Shown: in pieces, positions 8,527 to 18,074 of the stretch | Numbering within the stretch: position 1 is the first letter of the stretch | How the letters are laid out: the number at the start of each line of letters is the position of its first letter | Source of the DNA: SURF-28 sp034521465 | GTDB lineage: Bacteria > Bacteroidota > Ignavibacteria > Ignavibacteriales > Melioribacteraceae | Length of the DNA: 64,000 bases | Direction: 5' to 3' | Assembly: GCA_034521465.1 (NCBI GenBank) | Contig: JAXHMN010000010.1 | Location: forward strand, 1 to 64,000 | The notes under the pieces: generated by a model | What the model was told of the DNA's origin: nothing | Seen by the model: only the letters and a program-made list of their open reading frames with translations | The model's database searches: none | Program-made: the position numbers and the translations under genes

Positions 8527-9359
8527 GACAAAATATCCTTACGATTAAATAGAAATGAAGTTATTCCAAACAATACAATTATATGTCCAAGCAAAATCGA
8601 CCCCGAATAAAATACTTCATTATAATTGACCGGATCACCAAAGAACTCACGCCACTTAATCATATGGTTAGTAAAGAGATAAGGTTTTATTCCTTCCAAT
8701 ATTTCAATAGGTAGTGCGGAAATAATTATAAAAATTATCATCACCGCCATTGTAACAACTATAGGTCCGATTGCATTTTCAACAAGTGAAGAGAAAAAAT
8801 AGGAGAGCGCAAATACCGTTGTCATACTCAAAGTTGCAAAACCATATGCAAGGATGAATCTCCAGATAACATCATCACCTGCAAAAATATAAACTTTATC
8901 GCGCAGAACAATTAACTCACCTGCTCCAAAAATTATAACGCTAACTCCTAAACTTACAACGGCTAACCAAAGAAGCAGAAGGTTTGTATAAATAAATCCG
9001 GCAAGAAATTTTGACACGGCTATTTTCAGTCTGGACACCGGTCTTGTTATCATCATTCTATATGTACCGGAGGTTGCTTCTCCGGCAAAGAGATCGCTGC
9101 CGACTAACACAATTAAAAACGGAATGTGAATAAACAACGCTTGCAAAATTAAATATGCAACGAGATAACCGTTCATTAAATTTCCAACAAACATGAATTG
9201 CTCTTCTAAATTCCGAGTAGCAAAGTTCACGTAATTTTCTCCTTGGAAATAAAGTGAAACTTGAACAATAGGCACAAGAACCGCAATTGCCAAAAAACCA
9301 ATATATGTTCTTAGCTTTCTGAATATTTTTGAAAGTTCTATTGAGGTCAATGAAATCAT
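8523..9359 (-). CDS. ABC-2 type transporter permease
   Basis: A 278-aa integral membrane protein with six likely helices. The first is near residues 17-33, followed by a long extracytoplasmic segment. The ABC-2 coupling element GEATSGTYRMMITRPVSRLK lies at about 92-111 between helices 2 and 3, the classic NatB/NosY-type pattern for permeases working with a separate ATPase. Its ATG overlaps the frame-corrected ATPase stop and its own stop overlaps the LolA-like start, so three genes are translationally coupled. The substrate is not evident. Confidence 0.88.
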   Translation of the reverse strand: MISLTSIELSKIFRKLRTYIGFLAIAVLVPIVQVSLYFQGENYVNFATRNLEEQFMFVGNLMNGYLVAYLILQALFIHIPFLIVLVGSDLFAGEATSGTYRMMITRPVSRLKIAVSKFLAGFIYTNLLLLWLAVVSLGVSVIIFGAGELIVLRDKVYIFAGDDVIWRFILAYGFATLSMTTVFALSYFFSSLVENAIGPIVVTMAVMIIFIIISALPIEILEGIKPYLFTNHMIKWREFFGDPVNYNEVFYSGSILLGHIIVLFGITSFLFNRKDILS

Positions 9360-10277
9360 TCAACCTCCCCAGTTATTTTAAGGAAGTAGTCTTCAAGAGA
9401 ACGTGTGGGAATAACCGCATTAACGTCCAATTGCATTTTCAATAAAATATTTATTCAATTTGGGGATTTCATTTTTAGACAACTGAAAAACAATTTCATT
9501 CTTTTCATTCGTAACAGTCTCAGCATTCCAGTTGGTATGATTCAGCAACTCTGTTGCTTTTGTAACATCATCAACTTCAAAAGTAACTTTAAGTTGATCG
9601 GGATTTAAGAGTTCATCAACAGTTCCCTCAACTTTTGTTTTACCCTTGTTGATAATGATCATTCGAGTAGCAATCAGTTCAACCTCTCGCAAAATGTGAG
9701 ATGAAAGCAAAACGGTTTTGTTTTGTTCTTTACTTAAGTGAAGAATTAGCTCTCTAATTTCTTTCATACCTTGCGGATCTAAACCGGTTGTCGGCTCATC
9801 AAGTATTATTAGTTCGGGATCGTGCAATAATGCTTGTGCAATACCCAAGCGCTGTTTCATTCCGTGAGAATATGTTTTCACTTTGCTGTTGTAGCGTTCA
9901 CTCAGACCGACCATTTCCAACAAACGCATTATATTATTTTTTGAAATATCTGCACCGGAAATTTTGCCTAATATTTCTAAATTTTTATAAGCAGTCATGT
10001 ATAAATAGAAATCCGGTTTTTCTACAATAGCACCGATCTTTTTAAGAATCTCAATTCGATTTTGGGGCATTGACTTACCGAAGATTTTGATACTTCCCGA
10101 GGTAGGTTTTATCAGTGTCAACAACATTCGGATTGTTGTACTCTTTCCCGCACCGTTTGGTCCTAAAAATCCAAACACATCACCTCGATGGACATTCAGA
10201 TCGAGATTATCTACAGCAATTAGATTTTTGTACCGCTTTGTGAGTCCTTTTACTTCAATTACTTTTTCTTTTTCCAA
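9356..10277 (-). CDS. ABC transporter ATP-binding protein (frameshift near C-terminus)
   Basis: The nucleotide-binding subunit of an ABC-2 exporter. Walker A is FGFLGPNGAGKSTT (about 35-48). The signature motif is YSHGMKQRLGIAQAL (about 137-151). Walker B is ELIILDEPTTGLDP with its catalytic Glu, followed by the H-loop LLSSHIL. After residue 285 a stop appears at 9420, but another frame gives VIPTRSLEDYFLKITGEVE, the family's normal C-terminal end, stopping at 9356-9358 on the permease start. I therefore extend the gene across an indel near 9420. The start used is TTG (10275-10277), as no ATG is available. Confidence 0.9.
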
Positions 10278-10324
10278 AACGCTCTCAATTTTCTAATATC
10301 AGACGCAGCTATTTCAATAATGTT

Positions 10325-13196
10325 TTATTGCGTAACAGCTTTAAAGACTGCATCGTGCAGCTTGGGTCTAAATCCAATTATACTTCTATTCTTTCTTGAT
10401 GGATGAACACGGTTAGTCAAAAGAATTACAAAAAGTCCTTCTTCTTTATCGACCCAGATCGATGTTCCTGTAAAACCGTTATGCCCGAAAGAATTTTCTA
10501 GGGAGAAATATTCTCCGGCAGAAGATTTTTCTTCCGACATAGTATCCCAACCGTAAGCACGGGTGCTAAGTTCCGAAAAACGAGTAGTAAACAAATCTAT
10601 TGTGGAAGAATTGAAAATTTGAGCGTCTTTATATTTGCCATTATTTACATATAAATAAATCAACTTTGCCAAATCATTTACATTTGAGAATAACCCGGCA
10701 TGACCCGCTATACCGTTCAACATATAAGCAGTTTCATCATGGACTCTACCTTTTAACAATTGGTTCCTCCAATATTCATCTTTTTCTGTTGGTACACAAT
10801 GGAACCAAGTTTTTGGAGAGGGATTATAGAATGTATGTTCCATATCAAGAAGAGAAAATAAATTTTCCTCCAAAAATTTATCAATACTTTGACCGGCAAT
10901 TCTCTCAACTACTTTTTGCAAAACAATAAATCCAAGATCACTATAGAGATAATTTGTACCGGGAATAAACTCAATATCCGAATTCATTATTGCATCAATT
11001 ACTTCTGCGGAATCGTTATACAATTTATAAAATGGCTTGAATGCCGGGAGCCCCGAATTATGCAAAAGTAAATTTTCGATCGTAACATTTTCCTTACCAT
11101 TATTATTAAACTCGGGCAAGTAAGTAATCACTTTTTCAGTTAAACTAAGTTTACCTTGGTCAAATAATAACATTGCGGCAGAAGTTGTGCCGACAACCTT
11201 TGTTAGTGAAGCCAAATCGAAAATTGAATTTTCATCAATTGGTATTGCGTCTTCTTCGTAAGTCTGAAAGCCATAATTTTTATTAAAGACAACTCTATTT
11301 CTATGCCCAACTAATATTGATGCGCCGGGGAAAACTTTTTCCTTAAGTGCAGATTTTATCAATGAGTCAACATTTGTGAAATTGTAGTTACTGTCTTCAT
11401 CTTGAAACAACAATCGATTCGGGAAATGTTCAATGCCATCCCATGCAGCAAACTGTGTGTTAGGCAAATCAATTGGGAGTTTACCTTTAATCGTCGTGTT
11501 ACCCAGCAATGCATTTACCGCTGATGTTTGGGAAAGCGGTACGTTACCGTAAGTTGTTAAATAAGTTGGAATCGACGGTACTTCAGACAAAATAAACGGA
11601 TTGCCAAAACTTATACCAACAGTTGGGATGTTAAGTTTTAGTAATCCTTCAATAAATTCAAACTGCTCTTCGTGAAGATCAATTTTACCAGTAAAGGATT
11701 TAACGTTTGCATAGATTGCAAGTAAAAGTAAATCGGCATCTTCTGAATCCAATAAAATATCGGAATAATCTTTTTCGCTTGAACTAAAGTTAACCCGGTG
11801 ATTTTTTATATAACCAAATTTTTCATTTAATACTTCTTCAAAAAGGAAAGGATCTTCAATTGTTTTTTTAAGTCGGCTGTCACTAATAGTTATTAACTGA
11901 ACATTTGAATAGTTATTTGGATCTAACGGAATAATACTTTGTTCATCTTTAACAAGTGTAATTGAATTTTCTGCTACATCTTGAGCTAATCTATAGTGCG
12001 ATTTTTTATTTACCTCTTTTTTTGCTTTCGCAAGTTCAACGTAATGCTCACTATCAAGATTGAGCCATTTTTTTAATTTTCAAAATTTTATTGACCGATT
12101 GATCAATTCTTCCTTCACTTAGTCTGCCGTTTTCAACTGCTTCTACCAGACCATCTATCATTTCTTTTTCATCAGCGGGAAAGAGCAACACATCATTGCC
12201 GGCTTGTACAGCAAGTAATCCGATTTCTTTTTGTGTGTAGTGTTTTGTGAGAGCATGCATGTTTAGTGCATCGGTAACCACAAGCCCGTCAAAGCCCATT
12301 TCGTTTTTGAGTAAACGCGTTATCAAATTATAAGAAAATGTCGCAGGCAATCCGTAAACATCGGTAAGTGAAGGGACTTCCAAGTGACCAATCATTACGG
12401 ATTTAACTCCGGAGTTAATTGCAAACAAAAATGGCTTGAGATCAACTTCCCACATTTCTTCTTTAGATAAATTGATCAGCGGTAATTCATTATGTGAGTC
12501 CAAGTCGGTTGCACCGTGACCCGGGAAATGTTTTGCTGTTGTAATCATATTCCCTTCGTGAGTGCCTCGAATGAACGAATCACTATGCATAGCAATAATT
12601 TGCGGATCGGATGAGTAAGCACGTACATTGATAATAGGGTTTCTATAGTCGTGAACAACATCCAAAAGAGGAGCAAAATTTTGATGAATACCTAAAGCGC
12701 GTCCTTCTTCTGCAACCATCTTTGACATTTTATAATCATAGTTAGGATTTCGAGTCGCGGCAAATGCCATTTTGTATGGAAACTCGACACCGTCTTCCAA
12801 TCGCATTCCTATTCCGCGTTCCATATCGAGTGTAACTAAAAGTGGGACTTTTGATTTTGCTTGGAGTTCATTAACTAGATTAGTCTGGTTTTCAATATCC
12901 CCTTTTAAGAAAAGTAACCCCCCGACTTGTTCTTCTTCAACAATAGTTGTAATTCTTTTGTAACCTTTTTTGTCATCATCAGGATTCTTACCGTTTGCAT
13001 AAGGAAATATTAATTGAGCACATTTTTCGCGAAGCGTCAATGAGTTCTGTGTTGAATCGACCCAATGCAATCCAATTTCCGAAAGCGGAAATAATTCATC
13101 AAAAGTGTATGCCGGTTTTTTCTGACCCGGAATGCTTTGGGCAGAGATGATAAAAAATATTAACAACTGTAGAATATATATTTGCTTTAGTTTCAA
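10325..13196 (-). CDS. GH3 beta-N-acetylhexosaminidase (NagZ-like) fused to a beta-lactamase/serine-hydrolase domain, one frameshift
   Basis: One gene of about 957 aa. A signal peptide is followed by a GH3 catalytic domain (about 40-375) with KHFPGHGATDLDSHNELPLI, the NagZ Lys-His...Asp-Ser-His motif, and the nucleophile region GLVVTDALNM. Next come a GH3 C-terminal alpha/beta domain and a class-C beta-lactamase-like domain. Its SxxK is SLTKV (DLASLTKVVG), its YxN-equivalent is YLYSDLGF, and the third motif is HNGFTGTS. The frame breaks at about 12070 in an A7 run (ATTAAAAAAATGG). Removing one A gives KWLNLDSEHYVEL and joins the halves. It would cleave GlcNAc from muropeptides in the periplasm or outer envelope. 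TTG start, overlapping the ampG stop as TTGA. Confidence 0.88.
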
Positions 13197-14473
13197 TTAT
13201 GCGGCTCTTCTTTTTTAACACCAAACAGTGGGTCAATGTGAATAAATTTTGTAATTATGAAAGCGGGAATTGTTGCAAAGACAATCCAAACAAAAAATAA
13301 TTTATACCCGAGTGCTTCTTGAATAAACCCGCTGAACATTCCGGGTATCATCATGCCGAGAGCCATAAAACCGGTTGCGATTGCGTAGTGTGCGGTTTTG
13401 TGTGTCCCTTCGGAAATATAAATCATATAAAGCATGTAAGCAGTAAAACCGAATCCGTATCCAAATTGTTCAATTGCAATCATTGAGCTGATTATAATAT
13501 AAGACTCCGGCTGAACAAAAGATAAATAAACATAAACTGCATTCGGTAAGTTGATTGAAATCAACATCCACCAAATCCATTTTTTAAGACCATCTTTTGC
13601 ACAAACAATTCCACCTAAAATTCCACCGACCATTAAAGCGATCAGACCAATTGTGCCGTATATCGCTCCGACCTCACTCGTAGAAAGTGAAAGTCCGCCG
13701 GTTTCTTTTCCGTCAAGTAAAAATGGAGCGGCAATTTTTACAAGCTGCGCTTCACTGAACCGGTACAAAAGCAAGAATCCGATAATCAACAAAATTCCTT
13801 TTCGCTTAAAGAAAAGAACGAATGTATTTATGAATTCTTTATAAAAACTTGTTCCTTCCGGAATTACTCTTTTAATATCTGAAGCCGGTTTGGGTAAAAT
13901 AAATGAGTGATAAATGAAAAAAAATAAAAACATAACTGCGAGAACTGCGAAGACTATAGTCCATGCAATTTTTATTGTATAGACTTCTTCAAAATATCCG
14001 GCTAAAATTACTAACAAACCTTGTCCGGTGAGCATCGCAAATCTATAAAACGTGCTGCGTATTCCGACAAAAAACGCTTGTTGATGATCGCTTAAACCCA
14101 GCATGTAAAAACCATCGGCGGCAATATCGTGAGTGGCAGAACTGAAAGCCATCAGCCAGAAAAACATGATGGTATATTTAAGGAAATCATCAGCTTGAAT
14201 TGTTGATGCAACCCCGGCAAGTCCGGCACCGATTATTAACTGCATAACAACGATCCAATAGCGTTTGGTTTTTAATATATCAACTATCGGACTCCAGAGA
14301 GGTTTAATAACCCACGGTAAGTAAAGCCAGCTAGTGTATAAAGCAATGTCCGCATTCGATAAGCCGAGACGCTTATACATAATTACCGAAACTGTCATGA
14401 CAATGATGTAGGGCATTCCCTCAGCAAAGTATAAAGAAGGAACCCAACTCCAAGGATTACGTTTTGTTTTCAA
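13193..14473 (-). CDS. ampG: AmpG-like MFS permease
   Basis: A 426-aa major-facilitator protein with about 12 membrane helices. It carries the AmpG features FAEGMPY in helix 1, WLYLPWVIKPLWSPIVD, and HDIAADGF in helix 4. AmpG imports anhydro-muropeptides (GlcNAc-anhMurNAc-peptides) for recycling. It starts with TTG at 14471-14473, immediately after the kinase gene's TAA, and its own stop overlaps the TTG start of the GH3 gene, which implies tight translational coupling. Its place between a GlcNAc-kinase-like gene and a NagZ-like gene supports the muropeptide role over a general sugar role. Confidence 0.88.
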   Translation of the reverse strand: MKTKRNPWSWVPSLYFAEGMPYIIVMTVSVIMYKRLGLSNADIALYTSWLYLPWVIKPLWSPIVDILKTKRYWIVVMQLIIGAGLAGVASTIQADDFLKYTIMFFWLMAFSSATHDIAADGFYMLGLSDHQQAFFVGIRSTFYRFAMLTGQGLLVILAGYFEEVYTIKIAWTIVFAVLAVMFLFFFIYHSFILPKPASDIKRVIPEGTSFYKEFINTFVLFFKRKGILLIIGFLLLYRFSEAQLVKIAAPFLLDGKETGGLSLSTSEVGAIYGTIGLIALMVGGILGGIVCAKDGLKKWIWWMLISINLPNAVYVYLSFVQPESYIIISSMIAIEQFGYGFGFTAYMLYMIYISEGTHKTAHYAIATGFMALGMMIPGMFSGFIQEALGYKLFFVWIVFATIPAFIITKFIHIDPLFGVKKEEPHN

Positions 14474-15385
14474 TTAACTTTCCTTGCTTATCAAAGTTTT
14501 AGCAATTAAGAGAGCGCCTACTTCCGGTTTATGTTTTGGCTCTACAATCTCTATAGTAGAATACTTTTCGATAATTTTTCTTTCAACCATTTCTTTATAG
14601 ATATTTTCGTTCGTCAACAAACTTCCGGCAAAAGATATTTTTAATTCTTCAAGATTTTTTCTTTTAATTAATGCTCCTATGTGATCTGTTAACTTATCGG
14701 CGGCATCTTCTAATATATTTACTGAAATTTCATCACCCAGACTTGCGGTCTCAATAACGGTTATCGCCGCTCCGGCAATATCAAAATTATTTTTATATAC
14801 ATTGTTGATCAATTCTTTTTGTGTTCGAATTCCAAATTGCGAAATCATCTTCCGGGATAAATTGGTCGCTCTTTCTCTACCATCAAAGACTTTTGATAAA
14901 TGACTCAGCGCATTTCTTCCAATTGTATAACCTGATCCCTCATCACCGATGATTTTTCCATCGCCTCCGACTCTTTCTATTTCATCGTTTTCTTTATAGT
15001 ATAGAATTGATCCTGTGCCCGCTATAAGAATTGCCCCGGGATTATTTACAAAAGCACCTTTCAAAGTTATCTCGGCATCGGAGACAACATTCACCGAAAG
15101 ATTATCTGCGTCTAATAATTTAGTTAAAGCATCCTCCAGCTTTTGTGCATCTTCCCTTCGTCCGCCGCCGGCTGTTCCCAACACCAATATTTTATTGCTG
15201 TTAGGATATTTTTTGAGAATTGGCTTAATTAATTCAGAGAGATTTGATAAAGCAATTTCAATCCCAATTGATAAAAAATTAGACGCCCCTCCTGTTCTGC
15301 TCTCTAAAATATTTAATACTTCGTCCGCAGCAACAAGTGAAGTCTTACTTCCTCCGCCATCAATTCCGATTAAAATTTTTCTCAT
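14474..15385 (-). CDS. N-acetylglucosamine kinase-like protein (BadF/BadG ATPase family)
   Basis: An ASKHA-fold kinase, about 303 aa from the ATG at 15383-15385 (an upstream TTG would add nine residues). The phosphate-1 loop is GIDGGGSKTSLVAAD. The phosphate-2/adenosine region is AILIAGTGSI, followed by the diagnostic GDGKIIGDEGSGYTIGR. The C-terminal domain ends with VGALLIAKTL. This family phosphorylates GlcNAc (or MurNAc) on entry to the cytosol. It is the first gene of a minus-strand operon with AmpG and the GH3/beta-lactamase fusion, so GlcNAc released from wall turnover is the likely substrate. GlcNAc versus MurNAc cannot be settled. Confidence 0.85.
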   Translation of the reverse strand: MRKILIGIDGGGSKTSLVAADEVLNILESRTGGASNFLSIGIEIALSNLSELIKPILKKYPNSNKILVLGTAGGGRREDAQKLEDALTKLLDADNLSVNVVSDAEITLKGAFVNNPGAILIAGTGSILYYKENDEIERVGGDGKIIGDEGSGYTIGRNALSHLSKVFDGRERATNLSRKMISQFGIRTQKELINNVYKNNFDIAGAAITVIETASLGDEISVNILEDAADKLTDHIGALIKRKNLEELKISFAGSLLTNENIYKEMVERKIIEKYSTIEIVEPKHKPEVGALLIAKTLISKES

Positions 15386-15512
15386 AAAAAATCGATTTGT
15401 TTTGGGCGTCAAAATAGAAAATTACTTTTCAACTTAAAAACAAATTGTTATCTAAACGATTTGTATTCAATAAAAGAAATTATATTTTACGATAAAAAAT
15501 TGGAGCTCATGT

Positions 15513-15980
15513 ATGGTTATGAATGATCTTGCACTTTTAGATTACATAAAAATTGCAATCCTTGGCGGTTTACTTGGAACCGGCGCAATGACACTAGTTC
15601 TTTATATGATAGACAAAAGCGGATTAGCCAAAAGTGATATGGTGCGTGCAATAGGGAGTTTGGTTACAAAACAATTAGATAATTCATTTGTGCCTGGTAT
15701 AATTATTCACTTTTTATCAGGATTTATTTTTTCAATTGTGTATGCATTAATAATCGATGTACTTAATCCAACCGGTTTTGCCGCTGCAATAGGATACGGA
15801 GTTGCGATTGGAATTTTCCATGGCGCTGCAGTTGGATTACTTTTAGTTGTTGCTGTGGCTGAGCATCATCCGCTTGAGGAATTTCAGAAAGTCGGTTTTT
15901 CGGTTGCTGCTGCTCACTGGTTTGCGCACGTAATTTTTGGCTTGGTCCTAGGAATTATTACCGGAGTAACAAGTTTCTAA
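15513..15980 (+). CDS. Conserved four-helix membrane protein, hypothetical
   Basis: A 155-aa protein with four probable membrane helices (about 10-29, 60-80, 88-112 and 128-152) rich in Gly and Ala. Histidines lie near helix ends (HFLSGF, FHGAAVG, EHHPLE, HWFAHVIFG), and could bind metal or quinone, but this is only a composition note. A GGAG ribosome site precedes ATG 15513; ATG 15519 is an alternative start. It is divergent from the kinase operon and convergent with the anti-sigma gene, so it stands alone. I do not assign a family. Confidence 0.6.
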   Translation: MVMNDLALLDYIKIAILGGLLGTGAMTLVLYMIDKSGLAKSDMVRAIGSLVTKQLDNSFVPGIIIHFLSGFIFSIVYALIIDVLNPTGFAAAIGYGVAIGIFHGAAVGLLLVVAVAEHHPLEEFQKVGFSVAAAHWFAHVIFGLVLGIITGVTSF

Positions 15981-15990
15981 TAAATTTTAG

Positions 15991-17172
15991 CTAGAGCTGC
16001 CAGATTATATCTTCACGCCACGTGTTGAGCATTCTTTCATTCAAGCTCATTATTCCTTCTTGCGTTATTCCGGGAGGTGCTGGGAAAAGTTCGTTTAACT
16101 TCATGTAAATCGCCAGCCGGTCAGCTTCATTTTTTGTTTCTTTCATTAAATAAAAAAGCGAAATACCGTCGGTTGAAGAAGCTAACTCCAAAATTGGAGA
16201 ATAATTAATAACTGCGTTTTTATCAAAAGCCGCTTTGTTTATTAACGTTACTAATTCTTCATTCGCATTAACATGATAAGGAATACCAATCTCTCCGTTT
16301 CTCTTAACTTCACAAACATGTCTTTGGATAAGTGTTAACTCTTCAGTTGGATTTAAAATTTTAACGGCTCCGTTGCCTGTTTCGATCTTTACATTCTCTT
16401 GTGAATATGTTGAGACTTTATAGTCACCGCCAAGAGAATTCAACATTGCGGGCATAGTTTCAATTTTTAAGTTTGGTTCATCAATTCTGCATTTTACATC
16501 TAATGATCCCGATTGCAGACTTATAATATTCTCAACATCATTTCCCTGTACCACTTTAACCATTGTAAAACCGTTAACAAACACCCGTCCGGCATCCGGA
16601 ACCAATATTGCAACTCTGGTGGAATCGAAAGTAGTTAATGTGTTATTAAGTTTTAGCTCAGTGGTTGGCGTATAAATTCCGTTAATTTGGTATTGACCAT
16701 ATTCTGCTTTAATTGTCCAAGGTAAATTTGTGTCTAACATTTTTAAAACAAAATAGCCGCCTGCAGCAAGTGCAATTAGTACGACTAAAACTATAATGTA
16801 TTTAAGAAATGGTGTCTTTTTAGTCTGTAGTTCACCATTCCCGGCAGATTCTTTTTGATCTTTGACAACTTTCTTTTGGGATTTTTTGTCAGATTTTTCG
16901 GTTATTTCTCTTATTCTATCTTGTTTTCTTTTTTCAACTTTTTCAAGACTTTTTGACATGAGGGCATTGGAAATTTCTTTAATTATTGTATCAGGTGTTT
17001 TTATTCCGACAGGAAGAGATTCTGCCTTAACCAATAGCTTACTCATGAGTTCATACTCTTGAGCAACATCTTCATACTCTTCAAGGTAAGATTCAACACT
17101 GCTTCTCTCTTCTTGAGAAAGAAGATTATCAAAATAATCGTGCATTAAATTTCTTACTTCATCTCTCGTCAT
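15991..17172 (-). CDS. Membrane anti-sigma factor with FecR-like periplasmic domain
   Basis: A 393-aa protein. The N-terminal cytoplasmic part (MTRDEVRNLMHDYFDNLLSQ, about 1-90) resembles the helical sigma-binding domain of anti-sigma factors but lacks the H-x3-C-x2-C zinc motif. A Lys-rich linker follows, then one membrane helix (about 125-147, YIIVLVVLIALAAGGYFVL). The periplasmic part has FecR-like features (VNGFTMVKVVQG, SLQSGSLDVKCRI, GGDYKVSTYS) and a C-terminal extension of about 110 residues ending in WREDIIWQL. The start overlaps the stop of the sigma gene by 4 bases. It should sequester that sigma factor at the membrane. Confidence 0.8.
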   Translation of the reverse strand: MTRDEVRNLMHDYFDNLLSQEERSSVESYLEEYEDVAQEYELMSKLLVKAESLPVGIKTPDTIIKEISNALMSKSLEKVEKRKQDRIREITEKSDKKSQKKVVKDQKESAGNGELQTKKTPFLKYIIVLVVLIALAAGGYFVLKMLDTNLPWTIKAEYGQYQINGIYTPTTELKLNNTLTTFDSTRVAILVPDAGRVFVNGFTMVKVVQGNDVENIISLQSGSLDVKCRIDEPNLKIETMPAMLNSLGGDYKVSTYSQENVKIETGNGAVKILNPTEELTLIQRHVCEVKRNGEIGIPYHVNANEELVTLINKAAFDKNAVINYSPILELASSTDGISLFYLMKETKNEADRLAIYMKLNELFPAPPGITQEGIMSLNERMLNTWREDIIWQL

Positions 17173-17699
17173 TGCACATCAATCCCAACTAAACTTGAGC
17201 GAGCAGTTTTAATTATTTTTTTAATCTCATCAACCGAAAGGTCATCAAAAAAACCGGCAATTTCATCATACCCGTATTTTTCGACTTCGTGTAAAACAAA
17301 AATCGTTCGTTCTAATTCCGGTAACTCTAATATTGTACTTTCAAATTGATTATTCGTGTGCACTCTATGATGAACGGTCGAGTCATTAGTTTTGTGGTTT
17401 GGATAAACTTTTTTGCGGCGTTCTCTGTTTCGCAATTCTTCCATTATTTCAAAAACTGCAATTCCCGTAAGCCAAGTATTTATTGCAGTATCATCTCGCA
17501 CAAATTTTAGATTTTGCCATGCGGAGAGAAAAACATCTTTTGTAACTTCGGCAGCAATATTTGCATCTCCTAGACATAAACCAACAATTGCATAAACTTT
17601 TTTAAGAGTTAGTTCACAAAGCTCTAAGAAAGAATTCTTTCTCCCCTTCTGAGCGAGATTAATTAGATATTTTATATAGTTTACATTTGGGTCTTGCAT
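17169..17699 (-). CDS. ECF-type sigma factor
   Basis: A 176-aa sigma-70 family protein. Region 2 covers about 8-92 (FLELCELTLKKVYAIVGLCL, then EVTKDVFLSAWQNLKFVRDD and INTWLTGIAVFEIMEELRNR). After a basic linker rich in Asn/His, region 4 covers about 122-172 (LPELERTIFVLHEVEKYGYD). Its helix-turn-helix is somewhat atypical (EIAGFFDDLSVDEIKKIIKTA), and region 2 is diverged from classic RpoE. It is translationally coupled (TCAT overlap) to the anti-sigma gene. It is a separate system from the one at 2.7-4.4 kb; targets are unknown. Confidence 0.82.
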   Translation of the reverse strand: MQDPNVNYIKYLINLAQKGRKNSFLELCELTLKKVYAIVGLCLGDANIAAEVTKDVFLSAWQNLKFVRDDTAINTWLTGIAVFEIMEELRNRERRKKVYPNHKTNDSTVHHRVHTNNQFESTILELPELERTIFVLHEVEKYGYDEIAGFFDDLSVDEIKKIIKTARSSLVGIDVQ

Positions 17700-18074
17700 T
17701 AATCGAACCCGGGTTAACCTATACTAGTCAATAAAAACAAATTTAATGAAGTTTATTGTAGTTTCTAAAATAAATCACAAATTTTTGTCGAAATTATTTA
17801 GTCAATCTACAAATATTCATCTTGAGAAATCCTATATCGACTATTTATAATAAAAATATTATTGAATTTGTTCAACCAAATAAGTTACAAAAGAATTATC
17901 ACAAAGAGAGGTGGCGTCTCCTCCCTAAAACAAATTACGATCTTAAATCTTGCTGATCAACATATAATTCTTTTACATTTCTTTTACAATCAAAATAGCT
18001 GGAATGAAATTATTATACTTAACTTAACTGCACTAAAAAGAAATAGCAATAGTATTGAAAAGAAAGCAAATAAC

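Noticed and set aside
10666..11071. Small plus-strand frames inside the GH3/beta-lactamase gene
   Set aside because: They are antisense to clear catalytic-domain coding sequence.
17862..18074. N-terminal extension of the 617-aa protein
   Set aside because: AT-rich, low-complexity residues without homology-like pattern; a better start lies at 18075.
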